64,000 nt of DNA from Desulfamplus sp. (GTDB lineage: Bacteria > Desulfobacterota > Desulfobacteria > Desulfobacterales > Desulfobacteraceae): NCBI GenBank assembly GCA_015231615.1, contig JADGBE010000002.1, forward strand, positions 62,001-126,000, written 5' to 3'. Positions 44,808-54,816 of the stretch are shown piece by piece. Every line of letters starts with the position of its first letter. The stretch's first letter is position 1. A program made the position numbers and the translations under genes. Below the pieces are notes generated by a model. It ran no database searches, was not told the DNA's origin, and saw only the letters and a program-made list of their open reading frames with translations.

Positions 44808-47588
44808 ATGGAAAAAAAAATTTCAGGATTATCGTCGTCGGCTGTTCTTGAAGCCAGAAAGAGCTATGGTTCAAATCAGTTGACAAAACAGGAAGTGGAG
44901 AGTTTTTGGGATAAGTATAAAGAAAATTTTAATGATCCAATTATAAAAATTCTTTTGGTAGCACTTGCTATTAATGTGGCTTTTGTTTTTATCGGCAAGG
45001 CTCACTGGTATGAATCGGTAGGAATTGCTGTTGCGGTTCTTCTTGCAACCCTTGTCGGCACATGGTCAGAACATAAAAACGAGGCAACCTTTCAGCAGCT
45101 GCAAGATGATGCTTCAAAAATTAAGTGCAAGGTTTTCAGAGATGGCAATGTAACTGAAATAGACATTGATGATATTGTTGTTGGAGATTTTGTTTTACTT
45201 CAATCAGGCGATAAAATCCCAGCGGACGGTATCATTTACAGCGGCGGTTTAAAGGTTGATCAGGCAACTTTAAATGGAGAGTCCGCAGAGGCAAAAAAAA
45301 TAAAACCATCTATTGATTCTTCTTATTATAAAGGGGGGAAACTTATTATTGAAGGTTTTGACTCTGAATTTGATAAAGAGACTGACTTTCTTGATCAGCA
45401 CAAACTCTTTCGAGGAACTGTAGTCTGTTCCGGTGAAGCTGTTATGGTTGCCAAAAGGGTCGGTGATACCTCTCAATACGGCAAACTTGCCCTTGAGATG
45501 CAGACAGAAGATAGAGAGAGTCCCTTAAAGGTTAAACTTAGTGATCTTGCCGATTCCATAAGTTTATTTGGATATATTGGTGGTGCTTTGATTGCAGTGG
45601 CATTTATCTTTAAGAAGATCGTTTTAGAAAACGGTTTTAATATGGCAAGAATAATGGAATATGTCGGAGTATGGCAGAATCCTGCAAATGACATTGTTAA
45701 TGCTGTTATTCTTGCTGTAATAATTATTGTTGTTGCAGTTCCAGAAGGTTTGCCAATGATGATTGCAATGGTTTTATCTTTGAATATGAGAAAGATGCTC
45801 AACGACAACATTCTTGTTAGAAAACTTGTTGGAATTGAGACATCAGGAAGTTTGAATATCCTATTTTCCGATAAAACAGGCACAATAACCAAAGGACAGC
45901 TTGAAGTTATAACCTTTATAAGTGGCGAAAATAAGCCGTTTAATAAATTTGATGAGATTATGGCAGAACTTAAAGAGCTTCTTCATATCTCAATTATGCA
46001 AAATACTAATGCTCTTTTTTCTAATGAGGGCAAGGTAAAGAAGATTATCGGGGGTAATGCAACTGAAAGAGCATTGGTTGGATTTATCAATATGGGCGAA
46101 ATCGTTAATTATCAAATGGACAAGGTTTTTTCGATTCCTTTTAGCAGCGATAAAAAATATTCTGCAACTCAAATTAAAAGAAAAGGCGAGCCGTCTTTAC
46201 ATCCCTCAATTATTAAGAATTCTGATACTGATAACTTAACCTTGATAAAAGGCGCTCCAGAAAAAATAATAGGAAAATGCACTAAATATTATGGTCATAA
46301 TGGCGAGATAAAAGAGCTTACCAAGAGTGATATAGATAATCTTGAGCAGACAATGAACGACCTTGCAGCAAGAGCAATAAGAGTAATTGCACTTGCTACC
46401 TCAAATGAGCCTCTTGAGCAAGAAGATACTCTTGAAGGGACAAACTCTTTAAAAGAGATGACTCTTGTAGGAATTGTTGGGATACGAGATGAAGTTCGAC
46501 CAGAAGCGGTATCTGCAATAAAAGAGGTTCAAGGTGCTGGAATTCAGGTTGTTATGATTACAGGTGATAGAAAAGAGACTGCAATTGCAATTGCAAAAGA
46601 GTCTGCTCTTATTCAAAGTGATTCTGATGTTATTTTGACATCTGAAGAGTTGCAAAAAATATCTGATGAAGAGCTTAAAAAAATTCTTCCCAAAATTAGA
46701 GTTATTGCAAGGGCACTGCCTACTGATAAGAGTCGTTTAGTAAAAGTTGCACAAGAGCTTAACCTTGTTGTTGGCATGACAGGAGACGGCGTAAATGATG
46801 CCCCTGCACTAAAAAAGTCTGATGTTGGTTTTGCAATGGGAAGCGGAACAGAGGTTGCCAAAGAGGCCGGCGATATTGTTATTCTTGATGACAATTTTAT
46901 ATCTATTGAAAAAGCGGTTCTTTATGGGCGGACTATTTTTAAGAGCATAAGAAAATTTATAATATTTCAGTTGTCAATTAATGTTAGTGCTGTTCTTATC
47001 TCTTTTATTGGTCCTCTTATCGGGCTTGTCCAGCCTCTTACAATTACGCAGATGCTTTGGGTTAATCTTGTTATGGATACACTTGCAGCATTGGCATTTG
47101 GCGGAGAGCCAGCATTAAGACGTTATATGCAGGAACTCCCAAAACGACGCGATGAAAAAATTGTTTCTCAAGATATGTGGAGTGCTATTTTGATGGGCGG
47201 TATATTTGTCTCTTCATTGAGTATATTTTTCCTAACATCGGGCTGGATAGCAGATTTTTTCAGATTTGGACCTGATGGAAAACATGACATGTATCTATAT
47301 ACTGGATTTTTCTCATTTTTCGTATTTATAAGCATATTGAATGGATTGAACGCAAGAACAGAGACCATGAATCTCTTTGAGCATATCACCCAGAATATGG
47401 GATTTATTAAAGTTATGTTATCTATTCTTGTGATACAGGTTATAATGACCTACATAGGAGGGGTTATACTTAGAACTCATGGACTTGTGTTTAAAGAGTG
47501 GCTTCTGATAATAGCTTTGGCACTCTTAATTATCCCTCTTGACCTTTTGAGGAAATTTATTATGCACTCCATGCTAAAAAAGAGTTAA
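44808..47588 (+). CDS. Calcium-type P-type ATPase (PMCA/SERCA-like)
   Basis: A 926-aa P2-type cation pump in the cytoplasmic membrane. Visible are the actuator motif TLNGESAEAKK (TGES-like), the transmembrane ion-site sequence VAVPEGLPMMIAM, the phosphorylation site FSDKTGTITKGQ (about residue 357), MITGDRKET, and the hinge MTGDGVNDAPALKKSDVGFAMG. Membrane helices lie at about 60-100, 250-325 and six toward the end. The PEGLP motif points to calcium. It lies 20 nt after clpB with AGAGGAG before the ATG, so it is probably co-transcribed, an unusual pairing. Confidence 0.92.
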   Translation: MEKKISGLSSSAVLEARKSYGSNQLTKQEVESFWDKYKENFNDPIIKILLVALAINVAFVFIGKAHWYESVGIAVAVLLATLVGTWSEHKNEATFQQLQDDASKIKCKVFRDGNVTEIDIDDIVVGDFVLLQSGDKIPADGIIYSGGLKVDQATLNGESAEAKKIKPSIDSSYYKGGKLIIEGFDSEFDKETDFLDQHKLFRGTVVCSGEAVMVAKRVGDTSQYGKLALEMQTEDRESPLKVKLSDLADSISLFGYIGGALIAVAFIFKKIVLENGFNMARIMEYVGVWQNPANDIVNAVILAVIIIVVAVPEGLPMMIAMVLSLNMRKMLNDNILVRKLVGIETSGSLNILFSDKTGTITKGQLEVITFISGENKPFNKFDEIMAELKELLHISIMQNTNALFSNEGKVKKIIGGNATERALVGFINMGEIVNYQMDKVFSIPFSSDKKYSATQIKRKGEPSLHPSIIKNSDTDNLTLIKGAPEKIIGKCTKYYGHNGEIKELTKSDIDNLEQTMNDLAARAIRVIALATSNEPLEQEDTLEGTNSLKEMTLVGIVGIRDEVRPEAVSAIKEVQGAGIQVVMITGDRKETAIAIAKESALIQSDSDVILTSEELQKISDEELKKILPKIRVIARALPTDKSRLVKVAQELNLVVGMTGDGVNDAPALKKSDVGFAMGSGTEVAKEAGDIVILDDNFISIEKAVLYGRTIFKSIRKFIIFQLSINVSAVLISFIGPLIGLVQPLTITQMLWVNLVMDTLAALAFGGEPALRRYMQELPKRRDEKIVSQDMWSAILMGGIFVSSLSIFFLTSGWIADFFRFGPDGKHDMYLYTGFFSFFVFISILNGLNARTETMNLFEHITQNMGFIKVMLSILVIQVIMTYIGGVILRTHGLVFKEWLLIIALALLIIPLDLLRKFIMHSMLKKS

Positions 47589-47597
47589 ATATTGCTG

Positions 47598-47634
47598 TCA
47601 AGTGGGTGACCAACGGTAATGGTTACCCACTTGA
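47598..47634. terminator. Hairpin between convergent genes
   Basis: TCAAGTGGGT/ACCCACTTGA with a partly paired 17-nt middle, 10 nt after the P-ATPase stop. It probably ends the clpB transcript although a T-run is lacking. Confidence 0.5.
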
Positions 47635-47647
47635 ACATATTTGAACT

Positions 47648-47704
47648 CCTGCAAAACCCATTTGCTATCAAGTAAACTCAAGTGAGCAATTCAAGTTTTG
47701 CAGG
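47648..47704. repeat. Dispersed inverted repeat, family C copy 2
   Basis: CCTGCAAAAC/GTTTTGCAGG ends with a 37-bp middle, followed by CACTCTA. Same ends and flank as the copy at 18890-18945. Confidence 0.75.
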
Positions 47705-47726
47705 CACTCTATTTTGTCCTATCGAA

Positions 47727-49922
47727 CTACCACTTATACCCTCGTGATTGAGCAATGTTTATAAAATCTGCCATAATCTCTTCGGTCTCTTTTAGCAAAA
47801 TATCCTCTTTCTCTTTTTCCTCTTTTTTATTTGGTATTTCAGTTACAACTTCTTCATCATCTACACCCTTTTTTCTTGGGTCTGCTTTATGAAGCTCATC
47901 AATAGATGAAAAAGGTTTTTCACCTTTAGCTATACGCAGACGGTTCTCAATTTCAAGTTCTATACGGTCTAAATTCTCTTTATCTTTTATCCTTTTAGAA
48001 GTGTTGAGAGATAAAGATTTTAGGTTAAATATATTTTTTGATAGCTCATATCTATCTTTGAGGTATCTAAAATCATGATTAGTCTCAATTCGCTTAAGAT
48101 TTTTTTCTTTTAACTGCGAAAGTATCTGCTTAATATTTGTGTCAGGGTAAGGGATATACGATGCTTGTTCTGCTTTATCCCATGGAAGGGCACCATCAAG
48201 AGAGCTTTCTCCTGTTTCAGCACTATTATAAATAGATGGGAATTCAATATCAGGAACAACTCCACGATTTTGTGTGCTTTCACCAGATACTCTATAAAAT
48301 TTTGCATTAGTGAATTTAAGTTGTCCATCATCAATTGGTTGAAGAGCCTGAACTGTACCTTTCCCAAATGTTTGAGCCCCTACAATTATTCCTCTGTTGT
48401 AATCTTTGATAGCTCCTGCAAATATCTCTGATGCAGAAGCACTCATACGGTTCACCATTACAATGAGCGGTCCGTTGTAAGCAATTGAAGGGTCAGTATC
48501 TTCTAATCTCGACATATATCCATTTCTTGAACGTATCTGGACAGTAGGTCCTGATTCTATGAAAAGTCCTGTCAGTTGATTAGCCTCCTGAAGGGCACCA
48601 CCACCGTTATCTCTCAGATCAATAATCAACCCTTGAATCTTCTCTTTTTTAAGCTCTTCAATCAAAAAAAAGACATCTCGAGTAGTGCTTCTATAATCAT
48701 CTATGCCCTCCTGCATACCTTTAAAATCAAGATAAAATGTTGGAATAGTAATAACCCCTATATTAAAAGTCGCTCCATTTCTTTTAAAAGGGACAACTTT
48801 TTTGTGGGCAGCCTGCTCTTCAAGTTTTACCTTATCTCTTTTTATACTGATGACTTTGAAATTTTGAGAGCCTTTCTGTCCAGCAGGTATTATTTTCAGT
48901 ATAACAAAAGAATCCTTTGGTCCACGTATCATATTGACAACTTCATCAATACGCCACCCAACCGTATCTTGTATAGCACCTTTCAAACCTTGTCCCACTC
49001 CAGCTATCTTATCTCCCGGCATTAGAAGCCCAGATTTATCAGCAGGACCTGCTGGTATGAGACTAACAACTTTTGTATATTCATACTCGGTTTGCAATAT
49101 AGCCCCTATCCCTTCAAGAGACAAACTCATTTGAATATCAAAATCTTCTGACATACGAGGAGGAAAAAATTGTGTGTGTGGATCAAAACTCATTGCAACA
49201 GCATTAATGTATGTTTTAAAAGCATCTTCAGAGTTTATCTGCATTAGTCTATTTAATCTATTTTTATAACGTTTTGTGAGAAGCTTTGTAATATCATCAT
49301 CACTTTCCTCTTCAAGCTGAAGAGTTATTATTGCGTTTTTAAGTTCCTGCTCCCAAAGATGTGTCAACTCATTTTTATCAAAAGGCCAAGGAGCCTTTTT
49401 TCTCTCTAATGTTATCTCATCGTTTCCGTCTAACTTTAATTTCTTTTTCCAATTATCAATATTTTTTATAATGTAGTTGAGTTTTTCAAAAGATCGCTCA
49501 AGATATATGTTGAATAGGGCGTAACCAGGTGTAAGGTCGCCTTTTTTAAGCGTATTATCAAGCCAGTAGCGAATTTTCTCAAATTCATCTATCTCTTTTT
49601 TGGTAAAAAGATTTTTAGCAGGATCGAGAATATTAATATATTGATTCAATATTTTCGAGGATAGGTTGTCATTAAATCTTAGCCCAAGATAATGAGACCT
49701 CTCAAGTGCTGCTACAACACTTGCACATGTATCAGCATCGTCTTTTGTAAAGGTAACTTTTTTAAGTGTGTTATTAACGCCAAGTGCTTTTCTCTCAACT
49801 GAATAGGTAGGAGATTCTAATGCAGATGATAGCGTTGTTATGCTAAAAATAAAAGCAAACAAAAATGCATACAAAAGAGATGTGAAATTAGATAAATTAA
49901 TCTTTTTTAATGTAGTCATCAT
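47727..49922 (-). CDS. prc: Carboxy-terminal processing protease (Prc/Tsp)
   Basis: A 731-aa periplasmic S41 peptidase. A signal peptide spans about residues 1-34. After the N-terminal helical domain comes a PDZ domain (about 255-345, LEGIGAILQTEYEYTKVVSL) and the peptidase domain: GLIIDLRDNGGGALQEANQL, catalytic Ser in NRMSASASEIFAGA and Lys in AQTFGKGTVQAL. The C-terminus is the DUF3340-like tail with a charged Lys/Glu stretch. Prc trims or degrades periplasmic proteins from their C-termini. It is convergent with the clpB operon. Confidence 0.93.
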   Translation of the reverse strand: MMTTLKKINLSNFTSLLYAFLFAFIFSITTLSSALESPTYSVERKALGVNNTLKKVTFTKDDADTCASVVAALERSHYLGLRFNDNLSSKILNQYINILDPAKNLFTKKEIDEFEKIRYWLDNTLKKGDLTPGYALFNIYLERSFEKLNYIIKNIDNWKKKLKLDGNDEITLERKKAPWPFDKNELTHLWEQELKNAIITLQLEEESDDDITKLLTKRYKNRLNRLMQINSEDAFKTYINAVAMSFDPHTQFFPPRMSEDFDIQMSLSLEGIGAILQTEYEYTKVVSLIPAGPADKSGLLMPGDKIAGVGQGLKGAIQDTVGWRIDEVVNMIRGPKDSFVILKIIPAGQKGSQNFKVISIKRDKVKLEEQAAHKKVVPFKRNGATFNIGVITIPTFYLDFKGMQEGIDDYRSTTRDVFFLIEELKKEKIQGLIIDLRDNGGGALQEANQLTGLFIESGPTVQIRSRNGYMSRLEDTDPSIAYNGPLIVMVNRMSASASEIFAGAIKDYNRGIIVGAQTFGKGTVQALQPIDDGQLKFTNAKFYRVSGESTQNRGVVPDIEFPSIYNSAETGESSLDGALPWDKAEQASYIPYPDTNIKQILSQLKEKNLKRIETNHDFRYLKDRYELSKNIFNLKSLSLNTSKRIKDKENLDRIELEIENRLRIAKGEKPFSSIDELHKADPRKKGVDDEEVVTEIPNKKEEKEKEDILLKETEEIMADFINIAQSRGYKW

Positions 49923-49984
49923 AGTCCAACTCTGACAATTTCTATGGGTTGTTAAAAATATCTTTTATTAGTAAAAAAATTTAT

Positions 49985-50905
49985 TTATGAAAAATCTTCT
50001 GGTGATTCAAGGCTTATACGTCCTATCTTCCCTGATCTTAGCTCTCTTATAAGTAGCTCCGAAGCCTTTTGAAGATCAATAAATCCACCTTTTTTAAGGC
50101 AGCCTCTATTTGCTCCGATTTTTTCCAGAATTATAACTCTCTCATCAATACGATCGTTAGTAGATGTACCTAAAAGATTTTCAAGGTTATATCGTTTTGT
50201 AAGATAATTAGGATATTTCTCAATCAAATATTTGAGTAGAAACATGGCAATATCATTATAATCAATTGCCACATCAGATATGGCACCGCTTACAGCAAGT
50301 CTATATGCTCTTTCCCGATTTTCTAACACTGGAGGCAAAACACCTGGTGTGTCATAAATATCAACCCTATTTTTAAGAGAAGTTCGCTGCTGATGCCTTG
50401 TAATTGCTGGGACATTTCCTGTTTTTGCAACCTTTTTCCCAGCAAGAGTATTCATAATTGTAGATTTACCTGAGTTTGGAATGCCAGCAACCATGATCCT
50501 TAATCTTCGGCTTTTTGATGAGGTAGGAGATGTTGATTTTTTACTTGGTGACTCTAAAAGCTCTGATATTGCAAAATCTAAAGCACGCCATGTATCAACA
50601 CTATCTGTTCCATTAATGGCAATAGCCGCTGATTCACAACTCTTTTTATAATCACAACTCTCTGACCCATTAATGCCCCTAAAATAATCAAGCCATAAAC
50701 GAGTAGTTACAGAATCTGCAAGGTCTTGTTTATTGAGAACTTTTATTCTTAAAACATTTTTGCATATTTGATCAAGAAGCGTATTAGAACTTGAAACAGG
50801 AGCTCTTGCGTCGAGTATCTCCATAACTACATCAACATCAGAGACAGCTTTTTTCAAAAAAATCTCTGTCTCCTGCATGTGCCCCGGGAACCATTGAATT
50901 GTCAT
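49985..50905 (-). CDS. ylqF: Ribosome biogenesis GTPase YlqF/RbgA
   Basis: A 306-aa circularly permuted GTPase. The motif order is G4 LNKQD (about residue 58), then G1 GIPNSGKSTIMN (about 137), then G3 DTPGVL (about 178), as in YlqF. It begins with the family signature QWFPGHMQET. It acts in late assembly of the large ribosomal subunit. An insert of Ser/Thr/Lys residues (SPSKKSTSPTSSKSRR) lies before G1. It lies 62 nt upstream of prc on the same strand. Confidence 0.92.
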   Translation of the reverse strand: MTIQWFPGHMQETEIFLKKAVSDVDVVMEILDARAPVSSSNTLLDQICKNVLRIKVLNKQDLADSVTTRLWLDYFRGINGSESCDYKKSCESAAIAINGTDSVDTWRALDFAISELLESPSKKSTSPTSSKSRRLRIMVAGIPNSGKSTIMNTLAGKKVAKTGNVPAITRHQQRTSLKNRVDIYDTPGVLPPVLENRERAYRLAVSGAISDVAIDYNDIAMFLLKYLIEKYPNYLTKRYNLENLLGTSTNDRIDERVIILEKIGANRGCLKKGGFIDLQKASELLIRELRSGKIGRISLESPEDFS

Positions 50906-51210
50906 AAAGTTACTTTATTGTTCATTTATAATTTTAAATATCTATAACTTAGATATAGGGATAATAATATCTTGATTTAGCGTCTTTTTAACTCTTAAAC
51001 AATATAGCAAGAGATGAATAAAATTTCCTAATTAATAAGGTTTATAATAGTTATATTTAACATGGACTTAGTAAAGTATAAATAGCAAAGATTATTTTTT
51101 TGCGGTAATTCTTACAAAAGGCAAAGCTTCTGAAAAATTTTTTGTGAGTAGAGTTGTTTTCTTAAAATAAGACCAATGTGAATGGGGCATAACAAAAACT
51201 AATACCTAAA
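50906..51210. other. Intergenic region, no gene seen
   Basis: AT-rich DNA between the ylqF start and the terminator of the cold-shock gene. It should carry the ylqF promoter; no clear promoter pair, hairpin or ORF with a ribosome site is visible. Confidence 0.4.
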
Positions 51211-51247
51211 TAAAAAGGCATCTCTAATTAAAAATCAGAGATGCCTT
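51211..51247 (-). terminator. Rho-independent terminator of the cold-shock gene
   Basis: On the minus strand AAGGCATCTCT/AGAGATGCCTT is a perfect 11-bp stem with an 11-nt loop followed by TTT and A/T-rich sequence, about 100 nt after the stop codon. Confidence 0.8.
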
Positions 51248-51344
51248 AAATTATAGTTCTATTTTTAGTGATGCTACTATATATATTTTATAATATAATC
51301 TTAGTTATACTTAATAACATCATAGAATATTTATTTAATGTTTA

Positions 51345-51545
51345 TTATTGCACAGTAACATTTACTGCTGCAGGACCTTTTTGTCCCTGCTCAATATCAA
51401 ATTTAACACGATCACCCTCGTTTAGTGATTTAAAACCTGTTGCATTTATTCCAGTGTGATGAACAAATACATCTGGTCCATTTTCTTGCTCAATAAAACC
51501 AAAACCTTTTGAATCATTAAACCATTTTACGATACCATCTGCCAT
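51345..51545 (-). CDS. Cold-shock protein (CspA family)
   Basis: A 66-aa single cold-shock domain that binds RNA and single-stranded DNA. RNP1 is KGFGFIE (residues 13-19) and RNP2 is VFVHHT. The start follows AAGGAG. The long AT-rich region upstream could hold the kind of leader that cold-shock genes use for temperature control, but no fold is evident. Confidence 0.96.
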   Translation of the reverse strand: MADGIVKWFNDSKGFGFIEQENGPDVFVHHTGINATGFKSLNEGDRVKFDIEQGQKGPAAVNVTVQ

Positions 51546-51930
51546 GCTGACAATCTCCTTAAATTAAAAAATAGATAAATGTAGTTCCAAACTCAAGGTT
51601 CTTGCCACTTTCACAAATGGATCTTCCCTTTAGAACGAAACCTTACAATTCAAAGTCTGTTTAAGGTTAAATAAAGCCTTATAATAGCCAATAAATACCT
51701 TAACTTTGACTAACGGCAAAGAGCGTATTACTTAACAAATAATAAATCAAGTATTTTTTTGGCTCTATTGGAAAATATTACATTAATTATAAAATAATAC
51801 CTACCCTTTTTCTTTTAACTGCTCTAATTTTGGAAATGTTTTCTCATAAATTTCTGTAGCCGGGCGATAATAAATCACCGGCTACATGTAATACAGTTTT
51901 AATCATTAATCAAATATAGAAGATTAATAA
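51546..51930. other. Intergenic region upstream of the cold-shock gene
   Basis: About 385 bp between the cold-shock gene start and the ammonium transporter stop, both on the minus strand. It contains the inverted repeat GTAGCCGG.CG/CACCGGCTAC (about 51857-51886), which is probably the transporter's terminator, and otherwise nothing I can name. Confidence 0.4.
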
Positions 51931-53310
51931 TCAGAATATCTCAAAAGCCCGCTCTCCATGAACAGAGCTGTCAAGACCTGAAATCTCATCATCTTTATCA
52001 ACTCTTATTCCTGAAGTAATGGCACGGGTAATATACACTACTATCAATGTTGCAACTCCACTGTAAGCTGCTGTGGCAACTATAGATACCAACTGAGTCC
52101 ATATCTGACCGATATTACCATGGATTGCACCGCTAACACCCTCAGTAATGGAAGGATCTGCAAAAATACCAGTTGCAATTGCACCCCATATTCCGCACAC
52201 CCCATGAACTCCAAAGGCATCAAGAGAGTCATCATAACCCATTTTACGTTTTAAAGTTGATACGCTGAAAAAACCAATAATACCAGCGACAAATCCAATA
52301 ATAAGAGAAGAGCCAAGAGTTACAAATCCTGATGCAGGAGTTATTGCTACAAGTCCAGCCACAACACCGGATGCTATTCCAAGAAGGGTTGGTTTTTTAG
52401 TGTGATACCACTCAGCAGCCATCCATGAGATTCCACCAGCAGCAGCAGCACTATTAGTTGCAAGAAATGCTGATCCAGCAATTCCATCAGCAGCAAGCCT
52501 GCTTCCTGCATTAAATCCAAACCAACCAAACCATAAAAGACCTGCACCAAGAGCAGTTAGTGCGACACTTGATGGAAACATTGCTTCAGAGCCATATCCA
52601 ACTCTTTTTCCAAGAACAAGAGCAAGGACAAGACCCGCAACACCAGCATTTATATGGACAACATTACCGCCAGCGTAATCCAATGCACCCATCTTAGCCA
52701 TCCAACCACCGCCCCATACCCAATGTGCAACAGGGCAATAAACAACAGTTATCCAAAGGAAGGTAAATAGAATCCACGATGAGAATTTCATTCTATCAAC
52801 TACAGAGCCAAGAACCAAAGCAACGGTTATACAGGCAAATGTCATTTGAAAAAGAACAAAAACTAAGGTAGGAATTGTGCCAGTGATACCAGATGGAGTT
52901 ATTCCAGAGAGGAGAAAATGATCAAATCCTCCGATAAGCCCCCCCTTATCAGGACCAAAAGCTATGGTGTAACCCCAAACTACCCATACAACACTGCCTA
53001 TACAGTATGCCATAAACGTCATAGCATAGGTGTTCAAAAGATTTTTATAACGAGACATTCCACCATAAAACAGGGCGAGTCCAGCAGGAGTCATTACCAT
53101 TACTAATGCTGTTGCAACAAGTATCCACGCTGTATCTCCTGTGTTTATGGTTGGTGGTTCGCCTCCCGCAAACGCATTGCTCCCCAACAAAATTGATAGA
53201 GCCGATATTGATAGAGATTTCATTATAGTGTCAGGTCTGAATAATCTCCTTGAACTACCTATTGTTGTTTTTTTTAGGTTCGAGTTTTTAGTACAATCTG
53301 ATTTTTCCAT
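51931..53310 (-). CDS. amtB: Ammonium transporter (Amt family)
   Basis: A 459-aa Amt protein with about 11 membrane helices and a signal-peptide-like extension (MKSLSISALSILLGSNAFA). Family motifs are MTPAGLALFYGGM, the VWVVWGYTIAFGPDK segment, DYAGGNVVHINAGVAGLVLAL (with the pore His), WFGFNAGS and FGVHGVCGIWGAIATGIFA. The ATG at 53310 has GGAGGGAGA upstream; an internal ATG at 53223 would start directly at the signal peptide but lacks a ribosome site. A consensus sigma-54 promoter lies about 110 bp upstream, so nitrogen control is likely. No glnB/glnK gene is adjacent. Confidence 0.95.
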   Translation of the reverse strand: MEKSDCTKNSNLKKTTIGSSRRLFRPDTIMKSLSISALSILLGSNAFAGGEPPTINTGDTAWILVATALVMVMTPAGLALFYGGMSRYKNLLNTYAMTFMAYCIGSVVWVVWGYTIAFGPDKGGLIGGFDHFLLSGITPSGITGTIPTLVFVLFQMTFACITVALVLGSVVDRMKFSSWILFTFLWITVVYCPVAHWVWGGGWMAKMGALDYAGGNVVHINAGVAGLVLALVLGKRVGYGSEAMFPSSVALTALGAGLLWFGWFGFNAGSRLAADGIAGSAFLATNSAAAAGGISWMAAEWYHTKKPTLLGIASGVVAGLVAITPASGFVTLGSSLIIGFVAGIIGFFSVSTLKRKMGYDDSLDAFGVHGVCGIWGAIATGIFADPSITEGVSGAIHGNIGQIWTQLVSIVATAAYSGVATLIVVYITRAITSGIRVDKDDEISGLDSSVHGERAFEIF

Positions 53311-53419
53311 TTTTTCTGTCTCCCTCCAGTAGTAATTTATTGATTTAATTAATTTACTTTCTCTTAAATATTCTTTTCCAATCCGTTTAGTATGACTTTC
53401 TTATTTGTACGAGAATATT

Positions 53420-53436
53420 AGCAAGGAGAGTGCCAG
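53420..53436 (-). promoter_or_regulatory. Sigma-54 promoter of the ammonium transporter
   Basis: On the minus strand CTGGCACTCTCCTTGCT matches the -24/-12 consensus TGGCAC-N5-TTGCW exactly. Transcription would start near 53408, giving a leader of about 98 nt. This implies activation by an NtrC-type regulator. Confidence 0.75.
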
Positions 53437-53443
53437 AGGTAAT

Positions 53444-53481
53444 ATAAATGAGAGTTTAATCTCGATTAAACTCTCATTTAT
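53444..53481. repeat. Perfect 38-bp palindrome next to the sigma-54 promoter
   Basis: ATAAATGAGAGTTTAAT/ATTAAACTCTCATTTAT, a 17-bp perfect stem with the loop CTCG, starting 8 bp upstream of the -24 box. It could be the terminator of the nfo transcript or a binding site for an activator. Confidence 0.6.
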
Positions 53482-53720
53482 GCCTAATACTAACTTGGTA
53501 TATGGTGTAAAAACTATGAATTACAGATAGTTATTATATTATTAATCTAAAATATTTTATTGTTAAAATAACTTACGGGAAAGATAGTTATTCAAAGAAA
53601 GGCGATAAAAAAGTATGATAGAAAATATATTAACTTCATTTTTGTAAGTTTTAGGTTCGCAAAATTCATTTTTGAAAGAATCTCTTTTAGATTACATTCA
53701 AAAATTTGATAAATTAGGGG

Positions 53721-53787
53721 GCTGTAAATCAAATTAGGAACAATTATCAAACCGATTCTTAACAAGTTCAAATTATTGATTTACAGC
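53721..53787. repeat. Inverted repeat after nfo
   Basis: GCTGTAAATCAA/TTGATTTACAGC, perfect 12-bp arms with a 43-bp spacer, about 20 bp beyond the nfo stop codon. Confidence 0.6.
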
Positions 53788-53808
53788 AAAATTGAGTGTT
53801 GTGAGTGT

Positions 53809-54711
53809 TTAGCCATTTATAAAGCTCTTCAATAATTTAATCTCCTCTATCCAACGAGTCTCATCTGGTGTTTCAAGAATTAACGGGATTCCATCAAAAC
53901 GAGAATCTGCCATAATGCGTTTAAATAGATCAATGCCTAAACTCCCATCTCCTATATTTTCATGCCGATCAACTCGTGAGGCAAATGGTTTTTTAGAGTC
54001 GTTAAGGTGCATTCCTTTTAGGTATTTAAAGCCAATAACGGAGTCAAACTTATGCCATGTTTGATGAAAACCCTCTTCAGATTTAAGATCATATCCTGCT
54101 GAAAATGCGTGGCATGTATCTATACATACCCCAATTCTCGTTTTATCTTCAATTTGCTCAATTATCTCAGCTATTTGCTCAAAATTAAAACCTAAATTTG
54201 TCCCTTGTCCAGCGGTATTTTCAATCACAGGTATTGCACTTTGAGTTTTACTAATTACCCAATTTAAAGAGTCTGCAATTGTCTTTAGGCATTTTTTTTC
54301 AACTGTTTTATTAATACTGATGCTATCGGCCTGCAATTTTTTTTTATTACTATTCACACCCTCTTTGTTAAGAGAGCTTCCCGGATGGAAATTCAATGTG
54401 TTAAGACCAAGTTGCTCACATCTTATCATCTCATCAAGAAATGCTCTTCTTGATTTTTCAAGAGCATCTGATTGGGGGTGTCCAAGATTGATAAGATAGC
54501 TGTCATGGGCAAGAATTTGAGAATGTGTATAACCATATTTTTTGCAATTATCTTTAAATGATTCAATGGTTTGATTGCTTAATGGGGAGGATGTCCACTG
54601 TCTTTGATTTTTAGTAAAAAGTGCAAAAGCTGTTGCCCCAATATTGTAAGCATTTATAGGAGCATTTTGCACACCTCCTGCCGCACTGACATGGGAGCCA
54701 ATATATTTCAT
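53809..54711 (-). CDS. nfo: Endonuclease IV (AP endonuclease)
   Basis: A 300-aa zinc-dependent apurinic/apyrimidinic endonuclease of base excision repair. Signatures are [12 protein letters not shown] at the N-terminus, [47 protein letters not shown] and [20 protein letters not shown], which supply the His/Asp/Glu metal ligands. The ATG at 54711 follows AAAAGGAGT and is chosen over an upstream in-frame ATG at 54792. An Asn/Lys-rich insert ([16 protein letters not shown]) lies near residue 115. Confidence 0.95.
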   Translation of the reverse strand: MKYIGSHVSAAGGVQNAPINAYNIGATAFALFTKNQRQWTSSPLSNQTIESFKDNCKKYGYTHSQILAHDSYLINLGHPQSDALEKSRRAFLDEMIRCEQLGLNTLNFHPGSSLNKEGVNSNKKKLQADSISINKTVEKKCLKTIADSLNWVISKTQSAIPVIENTAGQGTNLGFNFEQIAEIIEQIEDKTRIGVCIDTCHAFSAGYDLKSEEGFHQTWHKFDSVIGFKYLKGMHLNDSKKPFASRVDRHENIGDGSLGIDLFKRIMADSRFDGIPLILETPDETRWIEEIKLLKSFING

Positions 54712-54816
54712 ATAGTTATTACTCCTTTTGGTAGTGCTATACGAGTAGTTATAAATTAAAATGCCAGATAAAATAGCTGATTGCACGAACATGGTCTACC
54801 ATGCGGAACTACCACT

